A stretch of DNA of 64,000 nt from Micromonospora sp. WMMD812 (GCF_027497215.1 NZ_CP114904.1:4176001-4240000); one strand, 5' to 3'. Counted from the first letter of the stretch, positions 9,342 through 18,193 are shown. The notes: generated from the letters alone by a model not told the origin. A program made the numbers and translations.

Positions 9342-9487
9342 ACCCGCGTCAACGCGCCCCTGCACCCGCCCCGTCACACAGCACCGCACCCCCCGCGCCT
9401 CCGCGCACTGGGCCACCCCGCCACCCTCCGCCGCCGCGTCACCTAGTGTGACGACCCATCGGGCCGCCGCAACCCACCTCGGGACGC

Positions 9488-9609
9488 TTTGCTCTGCACC
9501 TCGATACGCACCAGTGACGGTGGGTCACGCCCATCGATCATCGGGCCATCGACGCCAATCAGATATCAGCAGCTCAGAGCGGTGGTGCGTATGCGGGTGC
9601 AGAGCAAAG
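9488..9609. repeat. Long imperfect inverted repeat
   Basis: Left arm 9488-9513 (CTTTGCTCTGCACC then ATACGCACCA) pairs with right arm 9583-9609 (TGGTGCGTAT then GGTGCAGAGCAAAG) with one small internal mismatch and bulge. The loop is about 70 nt. It lies about 180 bp from the 3' end of the ligD polymerase gene and may be a terminator or a dispersed repeat. Confidence 0.6.
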
Positions 9610-9787
9610 GGAGCGAACGGCAGTCGAGGTGGCGGCCATTGGCAGTGACGTTGCGTATTCACGGGCGAACACCACGCTGCGTGACCGCGTTGGCTCGCCG
9701 ACGCGCACCCGATGCCGCCCCGAGGCGCCCGCCCGGATGAGCCCGCCCGAGGCGCCCGCCCGAAGGGCCAATGGCTGCAACCGGCGC

Positions 9788-10702
9788 TCAGGCTGCCGGT
9801 AGTTCGGGGCCGCCGTCGAGCACCGGGGCGAGCAGGTCGCCCTGCTTGTCCATCCGCTTGAGCACCTCGTCGGCGGTGTAGGGCTTCGTCGCCGGCCGCT
9901 TGCCCGCCGCGCCCGCCTCGACCTCGTCCCACGTCAACGGCGTCGACACCGACGGCACCGCCTGCGCCCGCAGCGAGTATGGCGCCACGGTCGTCTTCGC
10001 GGCGTTGTTCTGGCTCCAGTCGATGAAGACCTTGCCGGGGCGCAGGTTCTTCGCCATCTTCGACACGATCAGCTTCGGGTGCGCCCGTTCCAGCTCCTGG
10101 GCGATTCGCCGCGCGTACGCGGACACGTCGTCGGAGGACTGGGTGCCGGCGACCGGGCAGGCCAACTGCATGCCCTTCTTGCCGGAGGTCTTCGGGTAGC
10201 TGTCGATGCCGTCCTCGGCGAGCCGGTCCCGCATCAACAGCGCCACCTGGCAGCACTGCTTCAGTGCCGCCGGCGCGCCCGGATCCAGGTCGACCACCAG
10301 CATGTCCGGGTGTTCGCCGACCTTCCACTGCGGCGTGTGCAGCTCCAACGCGGCGAGGTTCGCCAGCCAGACCAGGGTGGGCAGGTCGTCGCAGACCACG
10401 TAGTCGATGGTCTCCCGCCCCTTGCTCGACCCCGGCGCGGGCAGCGTCTCCGTCCGTACCCAGTCCGGCGTCGCCGCCGGCTTGTTCTTCTCGAAGAACG
10501 AGTTGCCGTCCACCCCGTTCGGGAACCGGATCCGGGTCAGCGGCCGGCCCCGCAGGTGCGGCAGGAGCACCGGCGCGATCCGGGTGTAGTAGTCGATCAC
10601 CTCACCCTTGGTGAACCCGGCCGCCGGGAAGAGCACCTTGTCCAGGTTGGACACCTCGAGCGAACGTCCTTCGACGTCCACCCGCAACCGGTCAGCCGGC
10701 AT
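9788..10702 (-). CDS. ligD: NHEJ polymerase/primase, LigD polymerase domain protein
   Basis: The 304-aa stand-alone LigD polymerase domain has metal ligands in VVDLDPG (Asp138, Asp140), the nucleotide-binding SGKKG at 173-177 and a third acidic residue in FIDWSQN. Family knowledge: with Ku it fills gaps and adds nucleotides, preferring ribonucleotides, during non-homologous end joining. The first 11 bp overlap the end of the ligase gene, so both are one transcription unit. In mycobacteria the polymerase, nuclease and ligase domains are fused; here the polymerase and ligase are separate genes and no phosphoesterase domain is visible. Confidence 0.93.
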   Translation of the reverse strand: MPADRLRVDVEGRSLEVSNLDKVLFPAAGFTKGEVIDYYTRIAPVLLPHLRGRPLTRIRFPNGVDGNSFFEKNKPAATPDWVRTETLPAPGSSKGRETIDYVVCDDLPTLVWLANLAALELHTPQWKVGEHPDMLVVDLDPGAPAALKQCCQVALLMRDRLAEDGIDSYPKTSGKKGMQLACPVAGTQSSDDVSAYARRIAQELERAHPKLIVSKMAKNLRPGKVFIDWSQNNAAKTTVAPYSLRAQAVPSVSTPLTWDEVEAGAAGKRPATKPYTADEVLKRMDKQGDLLAPVLDGGPELPAA

Positions 10703-11681
10703 CGTCGACCTCCTCGGGGGGTTTGTCCGGTCGCAGCCGGAGCACCCGCGGGAACCGTAGCCGCCCGTCGGGGGTGCGCTGGCCGTACTTCACCTCCACC
10801 ACGACCCGGGGGGTTACCCAGATCGCGCCCCGGGCATCCTCGCGCGGCACGTCGTCGGCGAACGGCGAGCCGGACGTACGCAGCGGCTCCAGCTCGGCGA
10901 GGAGCTGCCGCTCGATGGCCGCGCCGATGCCGCCGCCGACCCGGCCGCGGAAGGTGAGCCGGCCGTCCGGGCGGGGCACCCCGACCAGCAGCCCGCCGAT
11001 CCGGCGCGCGCCCGGCCGCCAGCCGCCGACGACGAAGTCGCCGGTCACCTCCAGCTTGACCTTCACCCAGTCCGGCGAGCGCACACCTGGCCGGTAGGTC
11101 GAGGCGGCCCGCTTGGCCATCACGCCCTCCAGGCCGTGCTCGCCGGCCGCCTGGTAGGTGGCGGGGCCGTCGGAGAAGACCGGCGGAACCGCCCACCGGG
11201 CACCGCCCAGGGCCAGGCCGTCGAGGGCCTCCCGGCGGCGCTCGTACGGCAGGCCGGTCAGGTCCTCGCCGTCGAGCCGGAGCAGGTCGAAGATCATGTA
11301 CGTCACCGGCATCACGGCCGCCAGCCGGGCCGCCTTGTTCCGGTCCCGGACGTGCATCCGTTCGGCCAGGGCGGTGAACGAGGGCTGCCCGGTCTCGCCG
11401 AGCAGCACCACCTCGCCGTCGAGCAGCGCGTCGCCCACCTGGTCACGCAGGGTCGCCAGTTCCGGGTACGCGATGGTGATCTCCACGCCGGAGCGGGCGT
11501 ACAGGTGCTGCCGGCCGCCGGAGATGTCGGCGAGCGCGCGGACCCCGTCCCACTTGAACTCGTACGCCCAGCCGGAACCCGCCGGGAGCTGCCCGGTCAT
11601 CGCGAGCATCGGCTTCAGGGGTGCGCCGGGCACCTTTCGACTGTAGTTCGCCGCGGAAGTCCTCGCGCCCGCTTCGATCAT
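10692..11681 (-). CDS. ligD: ATP-dependent DNA ligase, LigD ligase domain protein
   Basis: The 329-aa protein starts with the adenylation domain: EFKWDGVRAL with the nucleophile Lys43, RSGVEIT, LLDGEVV, and SPDWVKVKL as motif V. It ends with an OB-fold that has the LigD-type RVGGGIG and RFPRVLRLRPDK. It seals breaks in NHEJ with Ku and the neighbouring polymerase. The ATG at 11681 was chosen because homology begins just after it (PLKPMLA at residues 21-27); the longer open frame beyond is a shadow of ku. Only 36 bp separate it from the divergent ku gene, so a shared bidirectional promoter is likely. Confidence 0.92.
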   Translation of the reverse strand: MIEAGARTSAANYSRKVPGAPLKPMLAMTGQLPAGSGWAYEFKWDGVRALADISGGRQHLYARSGVEITIAYPELATLRDQVGDALLDGEVVLLGETGQPSFTALAERMHVRDRNKAARLAAVMPVTYMIFDLLRLDGEDLTGLPYERRREALDGLALGGARWAVPPVFSDGPATYQAAGEHGLEGVMAKRAASTYRPGVRSPDWVKVKLEVTGDFVVGGWRPGARRIGGLLVGVPRPDGRLTFRGRVGGGIGAAIERQLLAELEPLRTSGSPFADDVPREDARGAIWVTPRVVVEVKYGQRTPDGRLRFPRVLRLRPDKPPEEVDDAG

Positions 11682-11717
11682 TTGCGATCCTGGGCTGTAC
11701 CGGGGAGAGGAGCCGAC

Positions 11718-12740
11718 ATGCGCGCCATCTGGAAGGGAGCGGTCTCGTTCGGGCTGGTCTCGATCGCGGTCAAGCTCTACTCCGCCACGGAGGAGAAGGA
11801 CATCCGGTTCCACCAGGTCCACCGGGAGGACGGTGGGCGGATCCGCTACAAGCGCACCTGCTCGATCTGTGGCGAGGAGGTCACCTACGACGACATCGCC
11901 AAGGGGTACGACATCGGCGGCGGCGAGATGGTGATCCTCACCGACGAGGATTTCGCCGAGCTGCCGCTGAGCACCTCGCATGCGATCGACGTGCTGGAGT
12001 TCGTCCCGGCCGAGCAGGTCGACCCGATCCTCTACAACAAGGCGTACTTCCTGGAGCCGGACGGCTCGGCGACCAAGCCGTACGTGCTGCTGCGGGACGC
12101 GCTCACCGACTCCGAGCGGGTGGCCATCGTGAAGGTGGCGCTGCGCCAGCGGGAGCAGCTCGCCACCCTGCGGGTCCGCGAGGGGGTGCTGCTGCTCAAC
12201 ACGATGCTCTGGCCGGACGAGGTGCGTACCCCGGACTTCGGTTTCCTGGACGAGGACCTGAAGGTCCGCCCCCCGGAGCTGGCGATGGCCAGTTCGCTGA
12301 TCGACTCGATGGCCGGCGACTTCGAGCCGGACGCGTTCACCGACGACTACCGCGCGGCGTTGCAGGAGGTCATCGACGCCAAGGTCGAGGGCCGCGAGGT
12401 GGTCCAGCCGGAGGAGGTCGAGGAGGCCCCGGCGGCGGCCGTGGACCTGATGGCCGCGCTGAAGGCGTCCGTGGACCGGGCCCGGGCGGCGCGCGGCGAG
12501 CAGCCGGCGCGTGGCGCCGGGGCCGGCGAGCCGACGCCGATCTCGTCGGCCCGTTCGGCGCAGAAGGCCGCCGCACAGAAGAAGGCGGCGAAGGCCCCGG
12601 CCAAGAAGGCCGCCGAGAAGAAGGCCGCGCCGAAGAAGGCGGCGGCCAAGAAGGCGGCCCCGAAGAAGACCGGCGAGGCCGCGAAGAAGACCGCCACCAA
12701 GAAGGCCGCGCCGAAGAAGGCCCCCCGCAAGACCGCCTGA
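11718..12740 (+). CDS. ku: Ku protein (NHEJ)
   Basis: The 340-aa protein begins MRAIWKGAVSFGLVSIAVKL, the standard bacterial Ku start, and includes YKRTCSICGEEV and ALRQREQLATLRVREG. The core ends near residue 255. The final roughly 75 residues are a lysine/alanine tail of KKAAAKKAAPKK-type repeats. Bacterial Ku homodimers thread onto DNA ends and recruit LigD; lysine tails in actinobacterial Ku are known to bind DNA and tune end movement. GGGGAGAGGAG precedes the ATG. It is divergent from the two ligD genes. Confidence 0.96.
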   Translation: MRAIWKGAVSFGLVSIAVKLYSATEEKDIRFHQVHREDGGRIRYKRTCSICGEEVTYDDIAKGYDIGGGEMVILTDEDFAELPLSTSHAIDVLEFVPAEQVDPILYNKAYFLEPDGSATKPYVLLRDALTDSERVAIVKVALRQREQLATLRVREGVLLLNTMLWPDEVRTPDFGFLDEDLKVRPPELAMASSLIDSMAGDFEPDAFTDDYRAALQEVIDAKVEGREVVQPEEVEEAPAAAVDLMAALKASVDRARAARGEQPARGAGAGEPTPISSARSAQKAAAQKKAAKAPAKKAAEKKAAPKKAAAKKAAPKKTGEAAKKTATKKAAPKKAPRKTA

Positions 12741-12800
12741 CCCGCTCCCGCGCCGCAGGCGCCCGCCGCCCCACCGGCCTCCCGGCCGGTCCGGGGTTTG

Positions 12801-12820
12801 CCTTGACGTCGGCGGCAAGG
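12801..12820. promoter_or_regulatory. Candidate MerR operator
   Basis: CCTTG (12801-12805) and CAAGG (12816-12820) form a dyad that contains a TTGAC -35-like element, about 40 bp upstream of the MerR-type gene. MerR regulators typically bind dyads between -35 and -10. No clear -10 at 19-bp spacing could be assigned, so this is tentative. Confidence 0.4.
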
Positions 12821-12859
12821 TCTAGCGTCGACCGCGACGCCAGCGGCGAGGGAGGTCCG

Positions 12860-13249
12860 ATGCTGATCGGCGAACTGGCGGAACGCGCCGGCACGAGCAC
12901 CCGGGCGTTGCGCTACTACGAGACGCACGGGTTGGTCCGCGCGGCGCGCTCGGCGAACGGCTACCGGGTGTACGACGAGGCCGAGCTGCCCGTCGTACGC
13001 GAAATTCGGGCCCTGCTCGCGGTGGGGTTCGGGCTGGACGACATCCGTCCGTTCGTGGCCTGCCTGCGGGCCGGCAATGCCTCCGGGCACGTCTGTCCGG
13101 ATTCGGTCGCCGTGCTGCGCCGCAAGCTCGCCGAGGTCGACGCCGGCATCGACCGGCTACACGCGGTCCGGCAGGAGCTGCGCGACCAGCTCTCGCACGC
13201 CATCGCCCACCGGGAGGAAACATGCCTGAGGTTGCGCACGCGACCCTGA
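12860..13249 (+). CDS. MerR family transcriptional regulator
   Basis: The 129-aa protein has the winged helix of MerR proteins at the N-terminus (GELAERAGTSTRALRYYE, residues 4-21), then GFGLDDIRPF and a C-terminal coiled coil (residues about 85-125). A single cysteine in GHVCPDS and one near the end could sense redox or metal, but the spacing does not match a known metal site. The ATG follows GGGAGG. The end overlaps the thioredoxin gene by 28 bp, so the pair is coupled, suggesting redox control of the thioredoxin. Confidence 0.9.
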   Translation: MLIGELAERAGTSTRALRYYETHGLVRAARSANGYRVYDEAELPVVREIRALLAVGFGLDDIRPFVACLRAGNASGHVCPDSVAVLRRKLAEVDAGIDRLHAVRQELRDQLSHAIAHREETCLRLRTRP

Positions 13250-13566
13250 CCACCGTCACCGACGACTCCTTCGCCGGCACCGTGCTGGCCGCCGACCGGC
13301 CCGTGGTGGTCGACGTCTGGGCCGAGTGGTGCCCGCCGTGCCACGCCATCTCCCGCAGCCTCGCCGAGCTGGCCGAGGAGTTCGCCGGGCGGCTGACCAT
13401 CGTCACACTGAACTCCGACGAGAACCCGGAGACCACCCGCCGCTACCGGGTCCTGTCGCTGCCCACCCTGCTGGTGTTCCGGCGCGGTGAGCTGGTCGGG
13501 TCGCTCGTCGGGTCCCGGCCCAAGAACCACCTGCGGCAGGCACTGGGCCGCCACGTCGAGGGGTAG
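13222..13566 (+). CDS. Thioredoxin
   Basis: The 114-aa single-domain protein has the active site WAEWCPPCHAI. The cysteines are at 37 and 40, and Pro replaces the usual Gly (CPPC rather than CGPC). The cis-proline loop LSLPTLLVF is present. It lacks a signal peptide and is cytoplasmic. CPPC variants are often more oxidising than CGPC; that is family knowledge, not measured here. It overlaps the MerR-type regulator, which suggests induction under stress rather than the housekeeping trxA role. Confidence 0.92.
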   Translation: MPEVAHATLTTVTDDSFAGTVLAADRPVVVDVWAEWCPPCHAISRSLAELAEEFAGRLTIVTLNSDENPETTRRYRVLSLPTLLVFRRGELVGSLVGSRPKNHLRQALGRHVEG

Positions 13567-13669
13567 GCGAGCGGGGTCGTCGCGCCGGGTGCCCGAGGGG
13601 GCGCGGCGCGGTCCGGGACCGTCGCCCCCGCCGGGTACGCTCCGCCGGCCACCACCGGAGGAGACCCCC

Positions 13670-14323
13670 ATGCCGTACACCCCTGACCTGGACCGGCTGC
13701 TGACGCCCGGCGCCCGCTTCACCGACGAGCACGGCGCGTACGTCATCGAGGCGCACCCGGTGGGCGAGATCGTCCTGCCGACCGGCCAGGTGGTCGGCTG
13801 CGACCCGCTGGTCTGCCCGGAGGCCGACCCGTTCACGGTCACCGTGCCGCCGGGGCGGCACCCCGCCCGGGCCTGGGTGGCCGTGGTGACCCGCGACGGC
13901 GCGGAGGTGGACCGGCGGGTGGCCGCGCTGGAGCTGGTGGTGCACGACGAGCCGGCGGTCCGCTGGGAGCTGGCCGTCGTCGGCGACCAGGACGCGTCGT
14001 CCCTCGGCGCGGACGACTACTTCGGCTACGGGGTGGACGCCGGCACCGGCACGCTGGCCGACCCGGCGGCGCTGAGTGTGCTGGAGGGCTGGGACTACGA
14101 GCAGGTGGAGGAGGTCTTCATCCCGGCCGAGCTGCCGGCGGACCCGGTGCCGGGGCTGATCACCGCGGTCCTGGACGAGGCGACCGGCGCGAACGTGGTC
14201 ACGGTCACCTCGGGGTGGGGCGACGGCTGCTACGGGACCTGGATCGGCCGGGCCGCCGACGGGCGGGTCACCTCGTTCGTGACCGACTTCATGGTGGTGC
14301 CGGACGAGGCGGCCCCGCGCTGA
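13670..14323 (+). CDS. DUF4241 domain protein
   Basis: The 217-aa soluble protein matches DUF4241 in order and key stretches: PTGQVVGCDPLV near residue 40, a central beta-rich part with FGYGVDAGTGTLAD, and a C-terminal SGWGDGCYGTWIGRAADG. No catalytic role is established for this family. The ATG has GGAGGAG 7 nt upstream; the longer open frame is not supported. It stands alone between thioredoxin and the FKBP gene, each gap about 100 bp. Confidence 0.85.
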   Translation: MPYTPDLDRLLTPGARFTDEHGAYVIEAHPVGEIVLPTGQVVGCDPLVCPEADPFTVTVPPGRHPARAWVAVVTRDGAEVDRRVAALELVVHDEPAVRWELAVVGDQDASSLGADDYFGYGVDAGTGTLADPAALSVLEGWDYEQVEEVFIPAELPADPVPGLITAVLDEATGANVVTVTSGWGDGCYGTWIGRAADGRVTSFVTDFMVVPDEAAPR

Positions 14324-14449
14324 CCGTGCCCGGCCGGTGATCCACACCGTTCCGGGGAGGGCACGGCGGGCGTCCGGGCGGGTACCGTGTGCGTCGACTT
14401 TCCCCCCGGCACCGTGCCGGCCACACCTTCGCAGCAGGGAGTCGACGCC

Positions 14450-15103
14450 GTGAGCGAGCGTACGCAGAACCGGACCAAGTCGGAGCGCCGGCTGGCCGCC
14501 CAACTGGCGGCCCAGAAGGCGGCCGAGGCGAAGCGCCGCCGGCAGGCGTGGGCGGGCGGGCTCGCCGGCCTCGCCGTGGTGGCGGTCCTGGTCACCGTCT
14601 TCGTGATCGTGGCGCAGCGCAACGACGACGACGCGGCCCCGCAGGCCGGCGCTCCCTCGGCGTCCGCCGCGGTGGACGACCCCGCCGCGGCGCCCACCGC
14701 GCCGCCGGCTCCGCAGCTGCCGGAGGGCGCCGACCCGGCGCTGGCCACCAAGCCGACGGTCAAGGCGGGCACCGGCGACCTGAAGAAGCTGACCGTCACC
14801 CCGCTGATCAAGGGCACCGGCCCGGCGGTGAAGGCCGGCCAGACGATCAGCACCAACTACGTGGGCGTGTTCTACAAGGACGGCAAGGAGTTCGACGCGT
14901 CCTGGAACAGCGGTCAGCCGGTCAGCTTCCCGATCGGTGTCGGGCAGGTCATCAAGGGCTGGGACCAGGGCCTCGTCGGCGTGACCGTGGGCAGCCGGGT
15001 GCAGCTCGACATCCCGGCCGACCTGGCGTACGGCGACAGCGGCGAGGGCGGCCGGCCGGCGGGTCCGCTGCGCTTCGTGGTGGACGTGCTCGCCGCGCAG
15101 TAA
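14450..15103 (+). CDS. Membrane-anchored FKBP-type peptidyl-prolyl isomerase
   Basis: With a GTG start at 14450 the 217-aa product has a charged, lysine/arginine-rich cytoplasmic N-terminus, one membrane helix (about residues 34-56), an Ala/Pro-rich linker, and an FKBP domain (about 105-217). The FKBP domain includes YVGVFYKDGKEFDASW, IKGWDQGLVG and DLAYGDSGEGG. The isomerase faces outside and should help fold secreted proteins. FKBP active-site aromatics are largely kept. A GCAGGGAG stretch lies 9 nt upstream of the GTG. Confidence 0.92.
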   Translation: MSERTQNRTKSERRLAAQLAAQKAAEAKRRRQAWAGGLAGLAVVAVLVTVFVIVAQRNDDDAAPQAGAPSASAAVDDPAAAPTAPPAPQLPEGADPALATKPTVKAGTGDLKKLTVTPLIKGTGPAVKAGQTISTNYVGVFYKDGKEFDASWNSGQPVSFPIGVGQVIKGWDQGLVGVTVGSRVQLDIPADLAYGDSGEGGRPAGPLRFVVDVLAAQ

Positions 15104-15180
15104 CCCGCTTCACCTGTTGGCGGTGCGGTTGACCACAGAGGGCTTCCGAGTCGTCACACACTCCCGATAGGTTCGTGGTC

Positions 15181-15207
15181 ACCCTGGACGGCCGGACCGT
15201 CCAGGGT
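15181..15207. terminator. 11-bp hairpin ahead of the SCO6745-type gene
   Basis: ACCCTGGACGG (15181-15191) pairs with CCGTCCAGGGT (15197-15207) around a 5-nt loop. It lies 78 bp after the FKBP stop and 30 bp before the next start, so it may end the FKBP transcript or be part of the next gene's leader. Confidence 0.5.
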
Positions 15208-15236
15208 GAACCCGTACCCGACGCGCGGAGGTGCAC

Positions 15237-16100
15237 GTGACGGCGCTCGACGGCCCCGGGCGGACCGCCCGGCTGATGTGGACGCACTACGAGCCGGTGC
15301 ACGCCGTCACCTACTTCCACCCCCGTGCCCGGGCCGCGTACGAGGCCGCCGGGCTGCGCGGCTACTGGCGGGGTTACTTCGCCGGCCGCACCGCCCCGCT
15401 CGGCCCGATCGACGCGGCCCCGGTCATCGCCGCCTTCTTCAACTTCGCCCCGCCGATGGTGACCCGGGCATTGCCGGCCGTCTGGCGGCTGGCCACCCCG
15501 CAGGAGGCGCTGCGGGCCCGGCTCACCGGCGCGGTGCAGGCGCTGGCCGAGCTGACCTACGAGCTGCCCGAGTCGCACCTGGTCGAGGCGGCCGATCTGC
15601 TGGAGGCGGCGGCCGGCTCGGTGGAGACCGCCGGCCGGGTGCTGGGCGCCGCCAACGCCGCGCTGCCGCTCGGCGAGTACCCGCTGGCCCGGCTCTGGCA
15701 GGCCGCCACCACGCTGCGCGAGCACCGCGGCGACGGGCACGTCGCCGCGCTGGTCGCCGCCGACCTCGACCCGGTCGAGACGCTCGCCTGGCGGGTCGCG
15801 GCGGGCATGTCCGCGCACAACCTGCTCGGGAGGGGCTGGGACGAGGCGCAGTGGGGCGCCGCCCGGGAGCGCCTGCAGAGCCGCGACTGGCTCGACCGCG
15901 ACGGGGAGCCCACCGAGCGGGGCCGGACCGGTTTCCAGGCGGTCGAGGACGCCACCGACGAGGCGGCGGCCCGGCCGTGGCGGGCGCTCGGCCCGGACCG
16001 CACCGACCGGCTGCGCGAGTTGCTCGACCCGATCGCCCGCGCCGGCCACACCGTGATCCCGGTGGACAGCCCCATCGGCCTGCCCACGCTCGAGGCCTGA
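15237..16100 (+). CDS. SCO6745 family protein
   Basis: The 287-aa, mainly helical, soluble protein matches the SCO6745 family found across actinomycetes: RLMWTHYEPVHAVTYF at the start, FFNFAPPMVTRALPAVW, and a conserved C-terminus with LLDPIARAG. Function is not known; some annotations liken it to winged-helix proteins. Start choice: GTG at 15237 lies 5 nt after GGAGG, better than GTG at 15231. It stands alone. Confidence 0.85.
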   Translation: MTALDGPGRTARLMWTHYEPVHAVTYFHPRARAAYEAAGLRGYWRGYFAGRTAPLGPIDAAPVIAAFFNFAPPMVTRALPAVWRLATPQEALRARLTGAVQALAELTYELPESHLVEAADLLEAAAGSVETAGRVLGAANAALPLGEYPLARLWQAATTLREHRGDGHVAALVAADLDPVETLAWRVAAGMSAHNLLGRGWDEAQWGAARERLQSRDWLDRDGEPTERGRTGFQAVEDATDEAAARPWRALGPDRTDRLRELLDPIARAGHTVIPVDSPIGLPTLEA

Positions 16101-16253
16101 CACCGCCGCCCGACCGCCGTCCCGCCCAGACCGGCCGCCCCACGCCGCCCGACCGCCCAGCGCTGCCGCGCGCGGCGCCGCGCCGCGTCGACCGACCGCC
16201 CGCCACCGTCCGACCGTCCGACCAGCGCCCGACAGATCGGGCAGGATGGGCAT

Positions 16254-16907
16254 GTGGTGGATGCGGTGATCTTCGACCTCGACGGCGTGATCGTGGACTC
16301 CGAGCCGGTCTGGGAGGAGGTCCGGCGGGCGTACGTGGCGGCGCACGGCGGGACCTGGCAACCCGACAGCCAGCGCCGGCTGATGGGGATGAGCACCGCC
16401 GAGTGGGCCCGCTACCTGAGCGACGAGCTGGGTGTCACGCTCACCGCGGACCAGGTCGCCCGCGAGGTGGTCGACGAGATGACCCAGCGGTACGCGGCCC
16501 ACGTACCGCTGATCGACGACGCCGACCAGGTGGTGCGCCGGATGGCCGCCCGGTGGCCGCTGGGGCTGGCCAGCTCCTCGCCCACCCGGCTGATCGCCGC
16601 GACGCTCGCCGCGACCGGGCTGACCGACGTGTTCGGCGCGACGCTCTCCACCGAGGAGACGGCCCGGGGCAAGCCGGCGCCGGACGTCTACCTCGCGGTG
16701 GCGGAGCGGATGGGCGTCGACCCGGCGCGCTGTGCCGCGGTGGAGGACTCGTCCAACGGGGTGCGCTCGGCGGCCGCCGCCGGGATGCGGGTGGTGGCGG
16801 TGCCGCACGGGTCGTACCCCCTGGACCCGGACGCCGCCGGGCTCGCCTCGGTGACCCTCCGTGCGATCGACGACCTGACCCCGGAGATCGTAGAGCGGCT
16901 CGGCTGA
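16254..16907 (+). CDS. HAD-superfamily phosphatase (beta-phosphoglucomutase-like)
   Basis: The 217-aa enzyme has all HAD motifs: FDLDGVIVDSE with nucleophile Asp8 and acid/base Asp10, ASSSP as motif II, GKPAPD with the motif III lysine, and VEDSSNG as motif IV. A helical cap between motifs I and II places it with subfamily I phosphatases/phosphoglucomutases. The substrate is likely a sugar phosphate or phosphoglycolate. A CAGGAT hexamer lies 6 nt before the GTG with no clear ribosome site, so it may be leaderless. Confidence 0.9.
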   Translation: MVDAVIFDLDGVIVDSEPVWEEVRRAYVAAHGGTWQPDSQRRLMGMSTAEWARYLSDELGVTLTADQVAREVVDEMTQRYAAHVPLIDDADQVVRRMAARWPLGLASSSPTRLIAATLAATGLTDVFGATLSTEETARGKPAPDVYLAVAERMGVDPARCAAVEDSSNGVRSAAAAGMRVVAVPHGSYPLDPDAAGLASVTLRAIDDLTPEIVERLG

Positions 16908-17057
16908 CCGGCCCGTCCGACTGGTCCTCTCCCATCCCGACCCTGCCCGGATGTACGGTTTGCGAGGCCGTGACGATTCGGCATGACCCCGGATCGGTCG
17001 GGTACCGCAGGCGCGGCACCCAGGCCGGCCGACGGGTGCGGGAGCGAGGAGGCGGCG

Positions 17058-18071
17058 ATGAAGGCGATCGTGTACGAGCGCACCGGCGACCCGTCGGTGC
17101 TCCAGGTGGTCGACCGGCCCGTCCCCGAGCCGGGGCGCGGCGAGGTGCTGGTCCGGGTGGCGGTCTCCGGGGTGAACCCGACGGACGTGAAGTCCCGCCG
17201 GCGCGGCCCGATGCCGGCCGACTGGCAGATCCCCGGCCAGGACGGCGCCGGGGTCATCGAGTCGGTCGGCGAGGGCGTGGACCAGGAGTTGATCGGCGAA
17301 CGGGTGTGGATCTGGGAGGCCGCCTGGCAGCGCCCGTGGGGCACCACCGCCGAGTACACGGTCGTCCCGGTCCGCCACGCCGTACGCCTCGGTGACGCCT
17401 CGTTCGACCTGGGCGCCTGCCTCGGCATCCCGTTCCTCACCGCGCACCGGTGCCTGACCGCCGGCGAGTTCATGCCCGACTCGCTGCACGCCGGTGGGCT
17501 GACCGACCACACGGTGCTGGTCCAGGGCGGGGCGGGCGCGGTGGGCAACGCGGCGATCCAGCTCGCCCGGTGGGGCGAGGCCACCGTCATCGCCACGGTG
17601 AGCAGCGCGGAGAAGGCCCAGCTCGCGGCGGCTGCCGGCGCCTCCTTCGTGATCAACTATCGGGAGCAGGATGTGGTCGAGGAGGTCCGCAAGATCGCGC
17701 CCGACGGGGTGCACACGATCGTGGAGGTCGCCCCGGCGACGAACGCGGCGGTCGACGTGCAGGTGCTGCACCACGGCGGCGCGGTCTCCGTCTACGCCGA
17801 CGACGACGGACCCGAGGTGACCCTGCCCGTCCGGAGTCTGATGACCCCGAACGCGCGCTGGCAGTTCGTTCTGGTCTACACCGAGCCGAAGGCGGCCAAG
17901 GGGCAGGCGCTCGTGGACGTCGGCGCCGCGGCCGCCCAGGGTGGCATCCGGGTCGGCGAGGACGCCGGCCTGCCGCTGCACCACCATCCGCTCTCCGCGG
18001 CGGCGGCAGCCCACCAGGCGGTGGAGAACTCGGTGGTGGGGAAGGTGCTGATCAGCGCGAGCGGCCAGTGA
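17058..18071 (+). CDS. NADPH:quinone oxidoreductase, MDR superfamily
   Basis: The 337-aa medium-chain reductase starts MKAIVYERTGDPSVLQVVD, typical of quinone oxidoreductases. It has the GroES-like domain, then a Rossmann nucleotide site with VQGGAGAVGNAAIQLARW (about residues 155-172). No structural or catalytic zinc cysteines are present, so it belongs to the zinc-free branch that reduces quinones or enones with NADPH. The start at 17058 follows GAGGAGGCG. It is single and ends before a strong terminator. Confidence 0.9.
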   Translation: MKAIVYERTGDPSVLQVVDRPVPEPGRGEVLVRVAVSGVNPTDVKSRRRGPMPADWQIPGQDGAGVIESVGEGVDQELIGERVWIWEAAWQRPWGTTAEYTVVPVRHAVRLGDASFDLGACLGIPFLTAHRCLTAGEFMPDSLHAGGLTDHTVLVQGGAGAVGNAAIQLARWGEATVIATVSSAEKAQLAAAAGASFVINYREQDVVEEVRKIAPDGVHTIVEVAPATNAAVDVQVLHHGGAVSVYADDDGPEVTLPVRSLMTPNARWQFVLVYTEPKAAKGQALVDVGAAAAQGGIRVGEDAGLPLHHHPLSAAAAAHQAVENSVVGKVLISASGQ

Positions 18072-18193
18072 CGGGTCCGCCACGCCGCCTGATCTGGGCG
18101 GATTCGGATCGGTCGCCGGGATATTTCCCCGTCATCGGGACGTAGGCGAACAACTCTCGCAATAATGGCATTGCGGGTCGCCCCGCATGGAAC

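Larger units (their letters stand above)
9070..9787. other. 718-bp gene-free gap
   Basis: No reading frame here looks like a protein; the open frames are proline- or arginine-rich shadows of C-rich DNA. The gap contains a T/C-G-rich tandem repeat (9216-9341), a long imperfect hairpin (9488-9609) and a short direct repeat of CGAGGCGCCCGCCCG near 9719 and 9747. Composition changes abruptly at 9220. Confidence 0.6.

Noticed and set aside
12370..12900. Arg/Pro- and Ala-rich open frames over the ku tail
   Set aside because: They arise from the repetitive lysine/alanine codons of the Ku C-terminus.
14952..18083. 1043-codon open frame on the minus strand
   Set aside because: It runs antisense to four well-supported genes (FKBP, SCO6745, HAD, oxidoreductase) and its product is a low-complexity Arg/Gly/His/Pro sequence typical of antisense frames in high-GC DNA.
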